From assembly GCF_022565775.1 (NCBI RefSeq), contig NZ_JAIUMC010000003.1:32796-96795 (forward strand): 64,000 nt of DNA, given 5' to 3'. Position 1 is the first letter of the stretch; each line of letters begins with the position of its first letter. The translations under genes were made by a program, and so were the position numbers. The notes below the pieces were generated by a model. It worked only from the letters and a program-made list of their open reading frames with translations. It was not told where the DNA came from and searched no databases. This DNA comes from Natronospirillum sp. GTDB taxonomy: Bacteria > Pseudomonadota > Gammaproteobacteria > Pseudomonadales > Natronospirillaceae. Shown piece after piece: positions 35,337-43,574 of the stretch.

Positions 35337-36431
35337 TCAGCGCCTTTGGAGCAGGGCGCCAGCCTCCCGGTGACGGGTGTAGGGAAACTGGTCAAACAGG
35401 GCGAGTGAAACCAGACGGTGGGATGAATCCAGCGCCGCAGCATTGTCGCGCAACGTCTCCGGGTTGCAGGAAATGTACAGTATGTGGTCGAACTGTCGAA
35501 CCAGTTCGACTGTATCCGGATCCAACCCGGCCCGTGGTGGGTCAACAAACACCGTGGAGAAATCGTACCCGGGAAGATTGTACTCGCTGATGCGCCGTCC
35601 CTCGCCGGTCTGCCAACCGCGGCTGAAGTCTTCGGCGGACATCCGTCCAATGGTAACGTTGTCTATGTTATTGACGGCCTTGTTGTGCTGCGCGGCACGC
35701 ACGGATACCTTGGATATTTCGGTCGCCAGAACCTGTCGAAAGTGCCGTGACAGAGGCAGTGTGAAGGTGCCCAGACCACAGTAGAGTTCGAGCAGGTCGC
35801 CACCCCCAATGGTTTCAGCCTGCCTGCAGGCCCACTCGAGCATATGCTGGCAGACCACTGCATTGGGCTGGGTGAAGCTGTTTTCGATCTGGCGGAAAGT
35901 CCAGTCTTGGCCCTGAACGGTCAGAACTTCATCGACATGGTCGCGGCTCAATACGCAGCGCTGCTTTCGACTGCGGCCGATGATCGCAATATCGAGCGCC
36001 TGTTCAAGCTCCCGAGCCAGTTGATCCCACTTTTCGTCCAGCTTGCGGTGATAGATGAGGGTAACCAGAGCCTCGCCGGACAGGGTCGTCAGGAATTCAA
36101 CCTGGAACAGCCGGGAGCGCAATTCCGGATGATCGTGAATGGCGTCCAGCAAAGCGGGCATCAAAGCATTGATGCGTTCCGAGCCTATCGGAAACTCGGA
36201 GACCTCAATGGGAACTTTCGGGTTTTCCGGGTCAAACATGGCAAAAAAGGAACGCTCACCTTCATGCCATAGGCGGAACTCGGCGCGCATACGAAAATGC
36301 GTTGGCGGTGAGGCATGGACAGTGGGTGAGCCCTTGAAGAAAGGGCTGAATTCAGCTCGCAGCTGCTCGGCCTTGGCCGCCAGTTGGGCCTGATAAGTCT
36401 CTGGGTAAACCTGTCCTGGTCGATTGAACAT
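35337..36431 (-). CDS. trmA: tRNA (uracil-5-)-methyltransferase
   Basis: A 364-residue SAM-dependent enzyme that makes m5U54 (ribothymidine) in tRNA. Seen in order: HFRMRAEFRLWHEG, LFQVEFLTTLSGEALVTLIYH, ENSFTQPNAVVCQHMLEWA, the SAM motif LLELYCGLGTFTLPL, FVDPPRAGLD, and the nucleophile cysteine in ILYISCNPETL, ending with the typical ALFDQFPYTRHREAGALLQRR. ATG 36431 has GGGAG 11 bases upstream; ATG 36458 also opens the frame but lacks such a site, so the start may be nine codons longer. It follows ppsR on the same strand by 51 bases. Confidence 0.95.
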   Translation of the reverse strand: MFNRPGQVYPETYQAQLAAKAEQLRAEFSPFFKGSPTVHASPPTHFRMRAEFRLWHEGERSFFAMFDPENPKVPIEVSEFPIGSERINALMPALLDAIHDHPELRSRLFQVEFLTTLSGEALVTLIYHRKLDEKWDQLARELEQALDIAIIGRSRKQRCVLSRDHVDEVLTVQGQDWTFRQIENSFTQPNAVVCQHMLEWACRQAETIGGGDLLELYCGLGTFTLPLSRHFRQVLATEISKVSVRAAQHNKAVNNIDNVTIGRMSAEDFSRGWQTGEGRRISEYNLPGYDFSTVFVDPPRAGLDPDTVELVRQFDHILYISCNPETLRDNAAALDSSHRLVSLALFDQFPYTRHREAGALLQRR

Positions 36432-36482
36432 GCGCTGCTGTGCTCCCGGAACTGCCATGCATTCGGGGGCGGCATTCTACGC

Positions 36483-37301
36483 TCAAGCGACGCCGCGGGC
36501 CAGCCCAACATCGTCCATGATTCGGGTGGCAATTTCCTCGATGGAAAAGTGGGTGGTGTTGATACACATGATGCCATTCTGGCGAAACCGTTTTTCCACC
36601 TCGTCCACTTCCCACTCGCACTGATCCAACGAACCGTAGCGGCTGTTGTTGCGCCGCTCATGGCGGATTGAAGCCAATTGAAAGGGATCAATGGTTAGCC
36701 CGTAAAGCTTCTCGCGATGGGCCATCAGAGTGTCAGGCAGGCCTGGAAGCGCCAGGTCTTCGGGCGTCAGGGGGTAGTTGGCAGCCCGCACACCGAACTG
36801 CAATGCCATGTACAGACAGGTCGGTGTTTTGCCACAACGGGACACTCCGATCAGGATGATGTCTGCCTTGCTGTAGTCCTGCTGGCGTCCACCGTCGTCA
36901 TTCTCCAGGGCAAAATTGACCGACTCGATGCGCTTGTGATAGGTGCTGAACTCATTGATGGAATGGCATTTGCCGGACGTATACGACGAACTGATACCGA
37001 ACTGCTCTTCCAGTGGCTTCAGAAAGGTATCAAACACATCAAACATTACCCCGCGGGAACTCATGATGATATCGCGGATATCCTGTTTGACGATGGTGTC
37101 GAACACGATGGCGGGCGCTCCATCCCGACTTGTTGCATCATTGATGCGGGTAACCGCACTGGTGGCTTTTTCGGGGCTGTCGACATAGGGAATGGTCACT
37201 CGTTCGATGGTAATGCCTTCGAACTGGGTCAGCAGACTGTTACCCAGTGTTTCGGCAGTGATCCCTGTGCCATCGGAAAGAAAAAAAGCAGTTCGGCGCA
37301 T
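36483..37301 (-). CDS. ppsR: PEP synthetase regulatory kinase/phosphorylase
   Basis: A 272-residue bifunctional protein (PPRP) that inactivates PEP synthetase by ADP-dependent phosphorylation and reactivates it by phosphate-dependent dephosphorylation. The N-terminus [25 protein letters not shown] is the family signature. The P-loop is [18 protein letters not shown] at about residues 146-163. Length is normal. ATG 37301 is used because the family begins M(K/R)RTAFF; no strong ribosome site is visible. It is divergent from its target gene ppsA, a common arrangement. On the minus strand TTGACT and an AT-rich -10-like stretch lie near 37337-37365, but the spacing is not ideal. Confidence 0.95.
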   Translation of the reverse strand: MRRTAFFLSDGTGITAETLGNSLLTQFEGITIERVTIPYVDSPEKATSAVTRINDATSRDGAPAIVFDTIVKQDIRDIIMSSRGVMFDVFDTFLKPLEEQFGISSSYTSGKCHSINEFSTYHKRIESVNFALENDDGGRQQDYSKADIILIGVSRCGKTPTCLYMALQFGVRAANYPLTPEDLALPGLPDTLMAHREKLYGLTIDPFQLASIRHERRNNSRYGSLDQCEWEVDEVEKRFRQNGIMCINTTHFSIEEIATRIMDDVGLARGVA

Positions 37302-37596
37302 GAAGTTCTGACAGGTTGCGAATTTGCTGCCTATATTTTCATACAACTGCGCTGAGTCAATGTATTTTTTGCGCTGCGTCCTTTATCATCTGCTCTGCAG
37401 GGCCTGTGAAAGTCCGACTTTCCATTTTCCGCAACAGGCAGGGTCGGGTGGTGTAGTTCGTTGGCAGTCCTGCAGCGTCATGGAAGGCGAAGCCCAAAGG
37501 CGGACCCGCAAAACCATAATCAGACATGTATGAAGCATGCAGCGACCCGGTTATGAAACCGGGCTACTCAATCGACCTCACAACGGAGACACTACC
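37302..37596. promoter_or_regulatory. Divergent ppsR-ppsA control region
   Basis: The 295 bases between ppsR and ppsA hold no gene. A hairpin with a 7-bp perfect stem, CCCGGTT (37546-37552) and AACCGGG (37557-37563) around ATGA, lies in the ppsA leader 33 bases before its start. GGAG at about 37583-37586 serves the TTG start. A 5/6 -35-like TTGACT points toward ppsR. I see no clear known operator. Confidence 0.45.
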
Positions 37597-39978
37597 TTGC
37601 AACATAGATATATCATCCCCCTTGAACAGGCTCGCATGACGGATGTCGACCAGGTGGGTGGCAAAAATGCGTCGCTGGGTGAAATGATTCATCAACTGAG
37701 TGATGCCGGTGTTCGTGTGCCGGGCGGGTTTGCCACCACGGCAGAAGCCTATCGCGATTTCCTGCGTCATGACGGTCTGGCTGATCGTATCAATGCCCGG
37801 CTGGATGCTCTGGATGTCGATGATACCCGAGCGCTTCTCGAAACCGGCGGTACCATTCGCAAGTGGATCATGGACGCTGACTTCAATCCGGAGCTGGACG
37901 CTGCGATTGAAGACGCCTTTGCCCGGATGGCTGGCGCTGACCCCTCTATCCCGGTTGCAGTGCGCTCCTCGGCCACGGCGGAAGACCTGCCCGATGCGTC
38001 ATTTGCCGGCCAGCAGGAAACTTTTCTCAACATTCAGGGCCTTGCCAATATCAAGCAAGCCATCAAGGAAGTGTTCGCCTCACTGTATAACGACAGGGCC
38101 ATCTCCTATCGTGTACACAAGGGCTTTGCCCACGACGTGGTGGCCCTGTCTGCCGGCATCCAGCGAATGGTGCGCAGCGAAACCGGCGCCTCAGGGGTGA
38201 TGTTTACGCTGGATACCGAGTCTGGATTCAATCAGGCGGTGTTCATTACGGCCGCTTACGGCCTGGGCGAAACCGTGGTGCAGGGTGCGGTCAACCCGGA
38301 TGAATTCTATGTGTACAAGCCGACGGTCAGGCAGGGCGTGCCTGCGGTTCTGCGGCGCAATCTGGGCTCCAAAGCGATCAAGATGGTCTGTACGGGCGAG
38401 GGCAGTGCCGGTAACGCCGTGGCGACCGTTGATGTGTCTCCTGAAGATCAGCAGCGGTTCTGTATCACCGATGCCGAGGCAGAGGAGCTCGCACGTATTG
38501 CCATCACCATCGAGAAACACTACGGCCGCCCGATGGATATCGAGTGGGCCAAAGATGGCGATGACCAGCAGCTCTACATCGTTCAGGCTCGCCCGGAAAC
38601 AGTGAAAAGCCAGCAGGACACGGCGGCCTCGGTGGAAAGCTATCGCCTGCAGGAACACAGTGAAGTACTGGCAGAGGGCCGGGCCATTGGTCACCGGATC
38701 GGTGCCGGCGTGGTCCGCGTTGTTGCCGGACTCGAAGACATGCATGAAGTGCGCAAGGGCGATGTGCTGGTCACCGACATGACGGACCCCGACTGGGAGC
38801 CCGTCATGAAGCGCGCGGCCGCCATCATTACCAATCGCGGCGGTCGTACCTGTCATGCGGCCATCATTGCCCGTGAGCTGGGCATTCCGGCCATTGTGGG
38901 TTGTGGCGATGTGACGGCCAAGCTGCAGAGCGGCCAGGAAGTAACTGCCAGTTGTGCCGAAGGCGACACCGGCAAGATATACACCGGCTTGCTCAAGTTT
39001 GAACACAAGAGCGACAACCTCGAGCATCTGCCGTCATTGCCCTTTGACATCATGATGAATGTGGGCAATCCGGACCGGGCTTTCGATTTCCAGTTTCTGC
39101 CCAATGCCGGTGTCGGCCTGGCGCGCCTGGAATTCATCATCAACCGGATGATCGGTGTGCACCCCAAGGCGCTGCTGGAGTTTGACCAGCAACCGGCTGA
39201 GTTGCAGCAGCAGATTCGCGAGCGCATCGCAGGTTACGCCTCACCGGTCGACTTTTTTGTCGACAAGCTGACCGAGGGTGTCGCCACGCTGGCGGCGGCC
39301 TTCTTCCCGAAAAAGGTGATCGTGCGCATGTCGGACTTCAAGTCCAACGAATATGCCCACCTGCTTGGCGGCGCTGCCTATGAACCGGATGAAGAAAATC
39401 CGATGCTGGGTTTCCGGGGCGCTTCACGTTACGTGGCAGACAGCTTTAAAAGTTGTTTCGAACTGGAGTGCCGGGCCCTGAAACGGGTTCGGGAAGAGAT
39501 GAAGCTCACCAATGTCGAAATCATGATTCCCTTTGTGCGCACGCCGGAGGAAGCCTCGGGGGTTATTGACCTGCTGGCAGAGAACGGCCTGCGGCGAGGT
39601 GATCAGGGTCTTCGTGTCATCATGATGTGTGAGCTGCCGTCCAATGCGCTGCTGGCAGAAGAGTTCCTGCAGTACTTCGATGGATTTTCCATCGGGTCCA
39701 ATGACCTGACACAGTTGACTCTGGGTCTGGATCGTGACTCTGGTCTGGTTGCACACCTGTTCGACGAGCGCAACCCGGCGGTGAAAAAACTGCTGGCCAT
39801 GGCTATTGGTGCCTGCAAGGAGGCCGGAAAATATGTCGGCATCTGTGGACAGGGGCCCTCAGACCATCCTGATCTGGCCCGCTGGCTGATGGAGCAGGGT
39901 ATCGACAGTGTGTCGCTCAATCCTGATTCGGTGCTGGAAACCTGGCTGTATCTCGCTGAAGAGCAGAAGGCCGATTGA
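37597..39978 (+). CDS. ppsA: Phosphoenolpyruvate synthase
   Basis: A 793-residue gluconeogenic enzyme that converts pyruvate, ATP and water to PEP, AMP and phosphate. Motifs: [11 protein letters not shown] and VPGGFATTA at the N-terminal ATP-grasp part, [25 protein letters not shown], and the phosphohistidine domain [25 protein letters not shown] with the catalytic His at about 420. The PEP/pyruvate domain has [25 protein letters not shown] and [17 protein letters not shown]. The TTG at 37597 is chosen because GGAG lies eight bases upstream; the 20 earlier in-frame codons are not family-like and run through the leader hairpin. Its regulator PpsR is encoded divergently. Confidence 0.96.
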   Translation: MQHRYIIPLEQARMTDVDQVGGKNASLGEMIHQLSDAGVRVPGGFATTAEAYRDFLRHDGLADRINARLDALDVDDTRALLETGGTIRKWIMDADFNPELDAAIEDAFARMAGADPSIPVAVRSSATAEDLPDASFAGQQETFLNIQGLANIKQAIKEVFASLYNDRAISYRVHKGFAHDVVALSAGIQRMVRSETGASGVMFTLDTESGFNQAVFITAAYGLGETVVQGAVNPDEFYVYKPTVRQGVPAVLRRNLGSKAIKMVCTGEGSAGNAVATVDVSPEDQQRFCITDAEAEELARIAITIEKHYGRPMDIEWAKDGDDQQLYIVQARPETVKSQQDTAASVESYRLQEHSEVLAEGRAIGHRIGAGVVRVVAGLEDMHEVRKGDVLVTDMTDPDWEPVMKRAAAIITNRGGRTCHAAIIARELGIPAIVGCGDVTAKLQSGQEVTASCAEGDTGKIYTGLLKFEHKSDNLEHLPSLPFDIMMNVGNPDRAFDFQFLPNAGVGLARLEFIINRMIGVHPKALLEFDQQPAELQQQIRERIAGYASPVDFFVDKLTEGVATLAAAFFPKKVIVRMSDFKSNEYAHLLGGAAYEPDEENPMLGFRGASRYVADSFKSCFELECRALKRVREEMKLTNVEIMIPFVRTPEEASGVIDLLAENGLRRGDQGLRVIMMCELPSNALLAEEFLQYFDGFSIGSNDLTQLTLGLDRDSGLVAHLFDERNPAVKKLLAMAIGACKEAGKYVGICGQGPSDHPDLARWLMEQGIDSVSLNPDSVLETWLYLAEEQKAD

Positions 39979-40551
39979 TCAGGTGCCTTTGAGGCGAGCA
40001 TACGCCGCCTGAATGCGCTGAAACTGTCTGGCGTCGCCACCCCGGTCGGGGTGGTGACGTTGACAGAGTTGTCGATAACGATTGCGCAAGCGGTCTTTGC
40101 TGACCGGCGGCTGCAGCTCAAACAGAGCCCAGTCAGCCGCAACCTTCTCTGGATCCTGCAGACGCAGCCAGAAGGCGTTCAACTTCTCCTGCAGGCTGTC
40201 CGGCGTTTCCCGCTCGAGATTATCCAGGTCCAGGTAGTAACTCTGCATGGGGTCAGTTCGCGCCAGTGTTCTGCCTCCGCTGTTGCCGGCATCCGTTTGG
40301 TACAGGAATATGCGGGTAGCGACTATGTCCAGTGTTTCATGCTCGTTGGCCAGATACAGGCGCAGCAGATACAGATGATGGAACAGCCAGAAATGGCTGC
40401 GAAACAGCTGCCAACTGTTGAGCATGTCGGGTTTGCTGAAAGGCGCCTGCTCATCCTGGTCCAGCCACTGCATCAGCGCATATTCGCTGATACCGGAACG
40501 ATGCTGTCGTACCGCGACCTCGAGGCGATCCAGTAGCTGGGTGTCCGCCAT
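39979..40551 (-). CDS. DnaJ-domain protein (DNA-J related family)
   Basis: A 190-residue protein. The N-terminal 130 residues match the 'DNA-J related' family (LLDRLEVAVRQHRSGISEYALMQWL, SHFWLFHHLYLLRL, YYLDLDNLE). The C-terminus is a J domain with an intact HPD motif (LCQRHHPDRGGD at about residues 163-174), so it could stimulate an Hsp70. There is no Gly/Phe or zinc region. ATG 40551 overlaps the DUF1853 stop (TGATG). Its own stop directly abuts the ppsA stop, forming TGATCA with no intergenic base. Confidence 0.9.
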   Translation of the reverse strand: MADTQLLDRLEVAVRQHRSGISEYALMQWLDQDEQAPFSKPDMLNSWQLFRSHFWLFHHLYLLRLYLANEHETLDIVATRIFLYQTDAGNSGGRTLARTDPMQSYYLDLDNLERETPDSLQEKLNAFWLRLQDPEKVAADWALFELQPPVSKDRLRNRYRQLCQRHHPDRGGDARQFQRIQAAYARLKGT

Positions 40552-41459
40552 CACTGCCCCTCAGTTTCAGTTGATTCGGTGGTATCCGCCAATGCGGTAC
40601 TCGCCCACTCGGGCCATTCATCCGGCACCACGAACATCCAGCATGGCACGCCGCTGTCCGGATAGTCCACCCAGACCTGAACCGGGCGCTGCAGATCTGC
40701 ATGTGCGCTGCACCAATGGTCTCTGTGGGTCCATTGGAGCGCTGAGGGTCCGGTCAGCCACTGGCTGCGCTGCAGTGTCAGGAACCGAGTGCGCTCGGGA
40801 AGTGCCCGGCAGGCACTCAACGTGCACCAGTGCGCTTGCTGGTCGCTGACAGGTGAGCCTCGGATCTGCTCAGTGTCTGTCGGGAGCGGCTCAAAAAAGC
40901 GCCCCCGCAACAGTATTCTGTGCCGTGCAACGGCCTGGCCGAGCTCAGCACTGACCAGCTCATGGCGGCCGAGTGGTAATTGTCGGTTCGTCATGTGCCG
41001 GAATTTGCGCTGCAGGCTGTCTTGCAGTCCGGGGCCCAACCAGTGGGCGTCGGAAGGTACCCCCGGCAGGTTGATGCGCAGATAGAATTTGACCGCGAGT
41101 TCAAGGTGAAGCCAGTCAGCAGAGTCCTGGTTTCTGACAATTACATCGATCTCGCCCAGAGTGCGGCCCTGCTGGCGTACCGGAAAATGGGACAGGCCGA
41201 CTGTCCAGTGCGGATGCTCGGCCAACCAGGACAGCCAAAGCGCCTCGAAATACTGCCCCAGTCGACGGTGACGCATCGGCTGCAACCGCGCAATCAGCCG
41301 GGTGGCGACCTGGGGTGTGGTCAGCCAGGCGTACAGCGCTTCCCGATCGTCAGGCCAGTGCATCAGTTCGGGGCGATCCGGGATGAGCGGACACGGGCTG
41401 GTCACTGCCCACCAGAGGTCGCGCAGTATAGGGTGCAGTCTATCGGTGGCTTCGCTCAT
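40551..41459 (-). CDS. DUF1853 family protein
   Basis: A 302-residue soluble protein. The pattern RRLGQYFEALWLSWL, RTLGEIDVIVRN, WLHLELAVKFYLRI, LGPGLQDSLQRKFRHMTNRQLPL fits DUF1853. The middle part has the spacing of a PD-(D/E)xK nuclease fold (E in FEALW, GEIDV, ELAVKFY), which suggests a nuclease-like core. That is my inference and no activity is established. It is co-transcribed with the DnaJ-domain gene and divergent from nadK with 47 bases between. Confidence 0.85.
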   Translation of the reverse strand: MSEATDRLHPILRDLWWAVTSPCPLIPDRPELMHWPDDREALYAWLTTPQVATRLIARLQPMRHRRLGQYFEALWLSWLAEHPHWTVGLSHFPVRQQGRTLGEIDVIVRNQDSADWLHLELAVKFYLRINLPGVPSDAHWLGPGLQDSLQRKFRHMTNRQLPLGRHELVSAELGQAVARHRILLRGRFFEPLPTDTEQIRGSPVSDQQAHWCTLSACRALPERTRFLTLQRSQWLTGPSALQWTHRDHWCSAHADLQRPVQVWVDYPDSGVPCWMFVVPDEWPEWASTALADTTESTETEGQ

Positions 41460-41506
41460 TCTGCTATGCTTGAGCCCTTATCGCCCAGTGTCTGAGGAGC
41501 ATTGTA

Positions 41507-42436
41507 TTGACCGACAGGGCATTTAACAAAATAGCGGTACTGGGTCGTCAGGGTAGCGACAATGTGCGTGCGACGCTGCACCGACTGCATCACTGGTTGT
41601 TCGAGCAGGGGCTGGAGTGCAAGTTTGAGGCGTCTCTGGCGCCTATGCTGAATGACATCGGCCGGGACAGCGCAGGGCCGGGCAATGACCCTCAACCGGT
41701 GTTTGCCGACAAGGTACAGTTGGGTCGCTGGGCAGATCTTGTTGTTGTGGTCGGCGGTGACGGCACCCTGTTGGCAGCAGCCCGCGACATGGCGCAATAC
41801 GAAAAGCCGGTTCTGGGCATCAACCGCGGGCGGCTGGGCTTTCTGACCGACATCATGCCCGGTGATCTGGAGGCGCAGGTCGGCGCGGTGCTGGCGGGAG
41901 ACTACTTGCTAGAGCATCGGTTTCTGCTACAGGCCCGCCTGGAACGCAATGGCGAGACGGTGCGTTCGGCCACGGCGCTCAATGATGTGGTGCTGCACCC
42001 GGGTGAAGCGATACGGATGATCGAATTCGATCTGTATGTCGACAATCAGTTTGTGTATCGCCAGCGTTCGGACGGTTTGATTGTCTCCACACCCACCGGC
42101 TCGACGGCGTATGCGCTGTCGGCGGGTGGCCCCATCATGCAGCCGGGGCTGGATGCCATTTCACTGGTTCCCATGTTTCCGCACAGCCTCAGCAGTCGCC
42201 CATTGCTGGTGGATGGCAACAGCCTGATCAGGATAGAGCTGGGCTCTGACAACCAGGAGCCCCCGCATCTGTCCTGTGACGCGCAGACCCATATGCCCAC
42301 CTGCCCGGGAGACCGTTTGCATATCTGCAAGCATGAACACAGACTTCACCTGCTGCATCCCCGGCAGCACAACTATTTCGAAATATGCCGTACCAAGCTG
42401 GGCTGGGGATCTCGGCTGGGCCAGGATGAGGAGTAA
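41507..42436 (+). CDS. nadK: NAD kinase
   Basis: A 309-residue cytoplasmic enzyme that phosphorylates NAD+ to NADP+ with ATP. The GGDGT motif is in VVVVGGDGTLLAAAR at about residue 83. LGINRGRLGFLTDI, ALNDVVLHPGEAIRMIEFDLYVD, SDGLIVSTPTGSTAYALSAGGPI and SSRPLLVDGNS follow in the family order. The TTG start at 41507 has GAGGAG seven bases upstream; there is no nearby ATG. The first gene of a plus-strand run nadK-yeaC-DUF2797-pepN, which I recall as conserved in pseudomonads. Confidence 0.96.
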   Translation: MTDRAFNKIAVLGRQGSDNVRATLHRLHHWLFEQGLECKFEASLAPMLNDIGRDSAGPGNDPQPVFADKVQLGRWADLVVVVGGDGTLLAAARDMAQYEKPVLGINRGRLGFLTDIMPGDLEAQVGAVLAGDYLLEHRFLLQARLERNGETVRSATALNDVVLHPGEAIRMIEFDLYVDNQFVYRQRSDGLIVSTPTGSTAYALSAGGPIMQPGLDAISLVPMFPHSLSSRPLLVDGNSLIRIELGSDNQEPPHLSCDAQTHMPTCPGDRLHICKHEHRLHLLHPRQHNYFEICRTKLGWGSRLGQDEE

Positions 42437-42445
42437 ACAGAAGAC

Positions 42446-42709
42446 ATGGCGTCCTTTGATGAAACAGCGGCGCAACTGCCGCGCGATGTGATTGATCGCA
42501 TGCGTGAAGCTCTGGCTCTGGGCCGTTGGCCTGATGGCCGGGAACTCACCGCCGACCAGAAGAAAACCACCATGGAAGCGGTTCTGACCTGGGAAGCGGT
42601 GCATCTGCCGCCCGAGCAGAGAACCGGCCACATAGACCGATCCGGTTGCGGCTCCAGTGAGTCCGATTCAGCTTCGAGAATCCCGGCGGTGACACGACAT
42701 GACCACTGA
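42446..42709 (+). CDS. YeaC-like small protein (DUF1315)
   Basis: An 87-residue protein. RDVIDRMREALALGRWPDGRELTADQKKTTMEAVLTWEA matches the DUF1315/YeaC family, which has no known function. The C-terminal 25 residues are low in complexity and not conserved as far as I know. It begins 10 bases after nadK, and its last 11 bases overlap the start of the DUF2797 gene. Confidence 0.85.
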   Translation: MASFDETAAQLPRDVIDRMREALALGRWPDGRELTADQKKTTMEAVLTWEAVHLPPEQRTGHIDRSGCGSSESDSASRIPAVTRHDH

Positions 42710-43571
42710 TCTGTTCAGTCAGCATGACTGGCATACTGTGCTGCAGGGGCCACTGAGCAAGATGCGTGCTCGGCCAACAGAGGCTGGTGTGGACTATTGG
42801 CTGCAGGCCGGTGACCAGTCCGTGGCACTGTCGCCATTGCTGGGCAAGCCTGTGCGCCTGCAGCATACCGGCAAGATCTTCTGTCAGCATTGCGGCACAG
42901 AAACCCGGAAGAGCTTTCAGGGGTTCTGCTACGAGCACTTCATGAGCCTGGCGCAGGCTGACAGCTGCATCATGAGCCCCGAGAAGTGCCATTTCGAGCA
43001 GGGTACCTGTCGCGAGCCGGAGTGGGGTGAGCGGCACTGTTTCCAGACCCATTTTGTGTATCTGGCCAATACTGGTCAGGTCAAGGTGGGCATTACCCGG
43101 GGCACGCAGATTCCTGTCCGCTGGCTGGACCAGGGCGCCGAAGAGGCACTACCGGTTGCCAGGGTGCGATCACGATACCTGGCGGGTCTGCTGGAAGTGT
43201 TGCTGGCTCAGCATGTCTCGGACAAGACCAACTGGCGGCAGATGCTGAAAGGCAAGGCAGAGTCGATTGATCTGGCGGCTTGCCGCGACAATTTGTTTGC
43301 AAAATGCCGACAGGAATTGCAGGATCTGCAAAACCAATACGGAGTGCAGGCGATTCAGCTGATTCAACAGGCTGAAGTTTATACGGTTACCTATCCTGTG
43401 CTCACCTTCCCGACCACTCTAAAATCCTGCACTTTCGACAAAACCACCCAGGTTGAAGGGGTGCTGCAAGGCATCAAGGGTCAGTATCTTATTCTGGATA
43501 CTGGCGTTATCAATATCCGGCGCCATACCGGCTACGAAGTCATCATCGAACAGACAGAGGCCCCACACTGA
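42699..43571 (+). CDS. DUF2797 protein with zinc-type cysteines
   Basis: A 290-residue protein of family DUF2797. Conserved cysteines lie at about residues 62-110 (CQHCGTETRKSFQGFCYEHF ... CIMSPEKCHFEQGTCREP ... HC), spaced as for one or two zinc sites. Then follows FVYLANTGQVKVGITRGTQIPVRWLDQGA, which resembles the GIY-YIG-like strand arrangement (VYLA...KVGITR). The nuclease-like fold is an inference from that motif and the function is unknown. Translation is probably coupled to yeaC, and pepN starts 3 bases later. Confidence 0.85.
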   Translation: MTTDLFSQHDWHTVLQGPLSKMRARPTEAGVDYWLQAGDQSVALSPLLGKPVRLQHTGKIFCQHCGTETRKSFQGFCYEHFMSLAQADSCIMSPEKCHFEQGTCREPEWGERHCFQTHFVYLANTGQVKVGITRGTQIPVRWLDQGAEEALPVARVRSRYLAGLLEVLLAQHVSDKTNWRQMLKGKAESIDLAACRDNLFAKCRQELQDLQNQYGVQAIQLIQQAEVYTVTYPVLTFPTTLKSCTFDKTTQVEGVLQGIKGQYLILDTGVINIRRHTGYEVIIEQTEAPH

Positions 43572-43574
43572 ATC

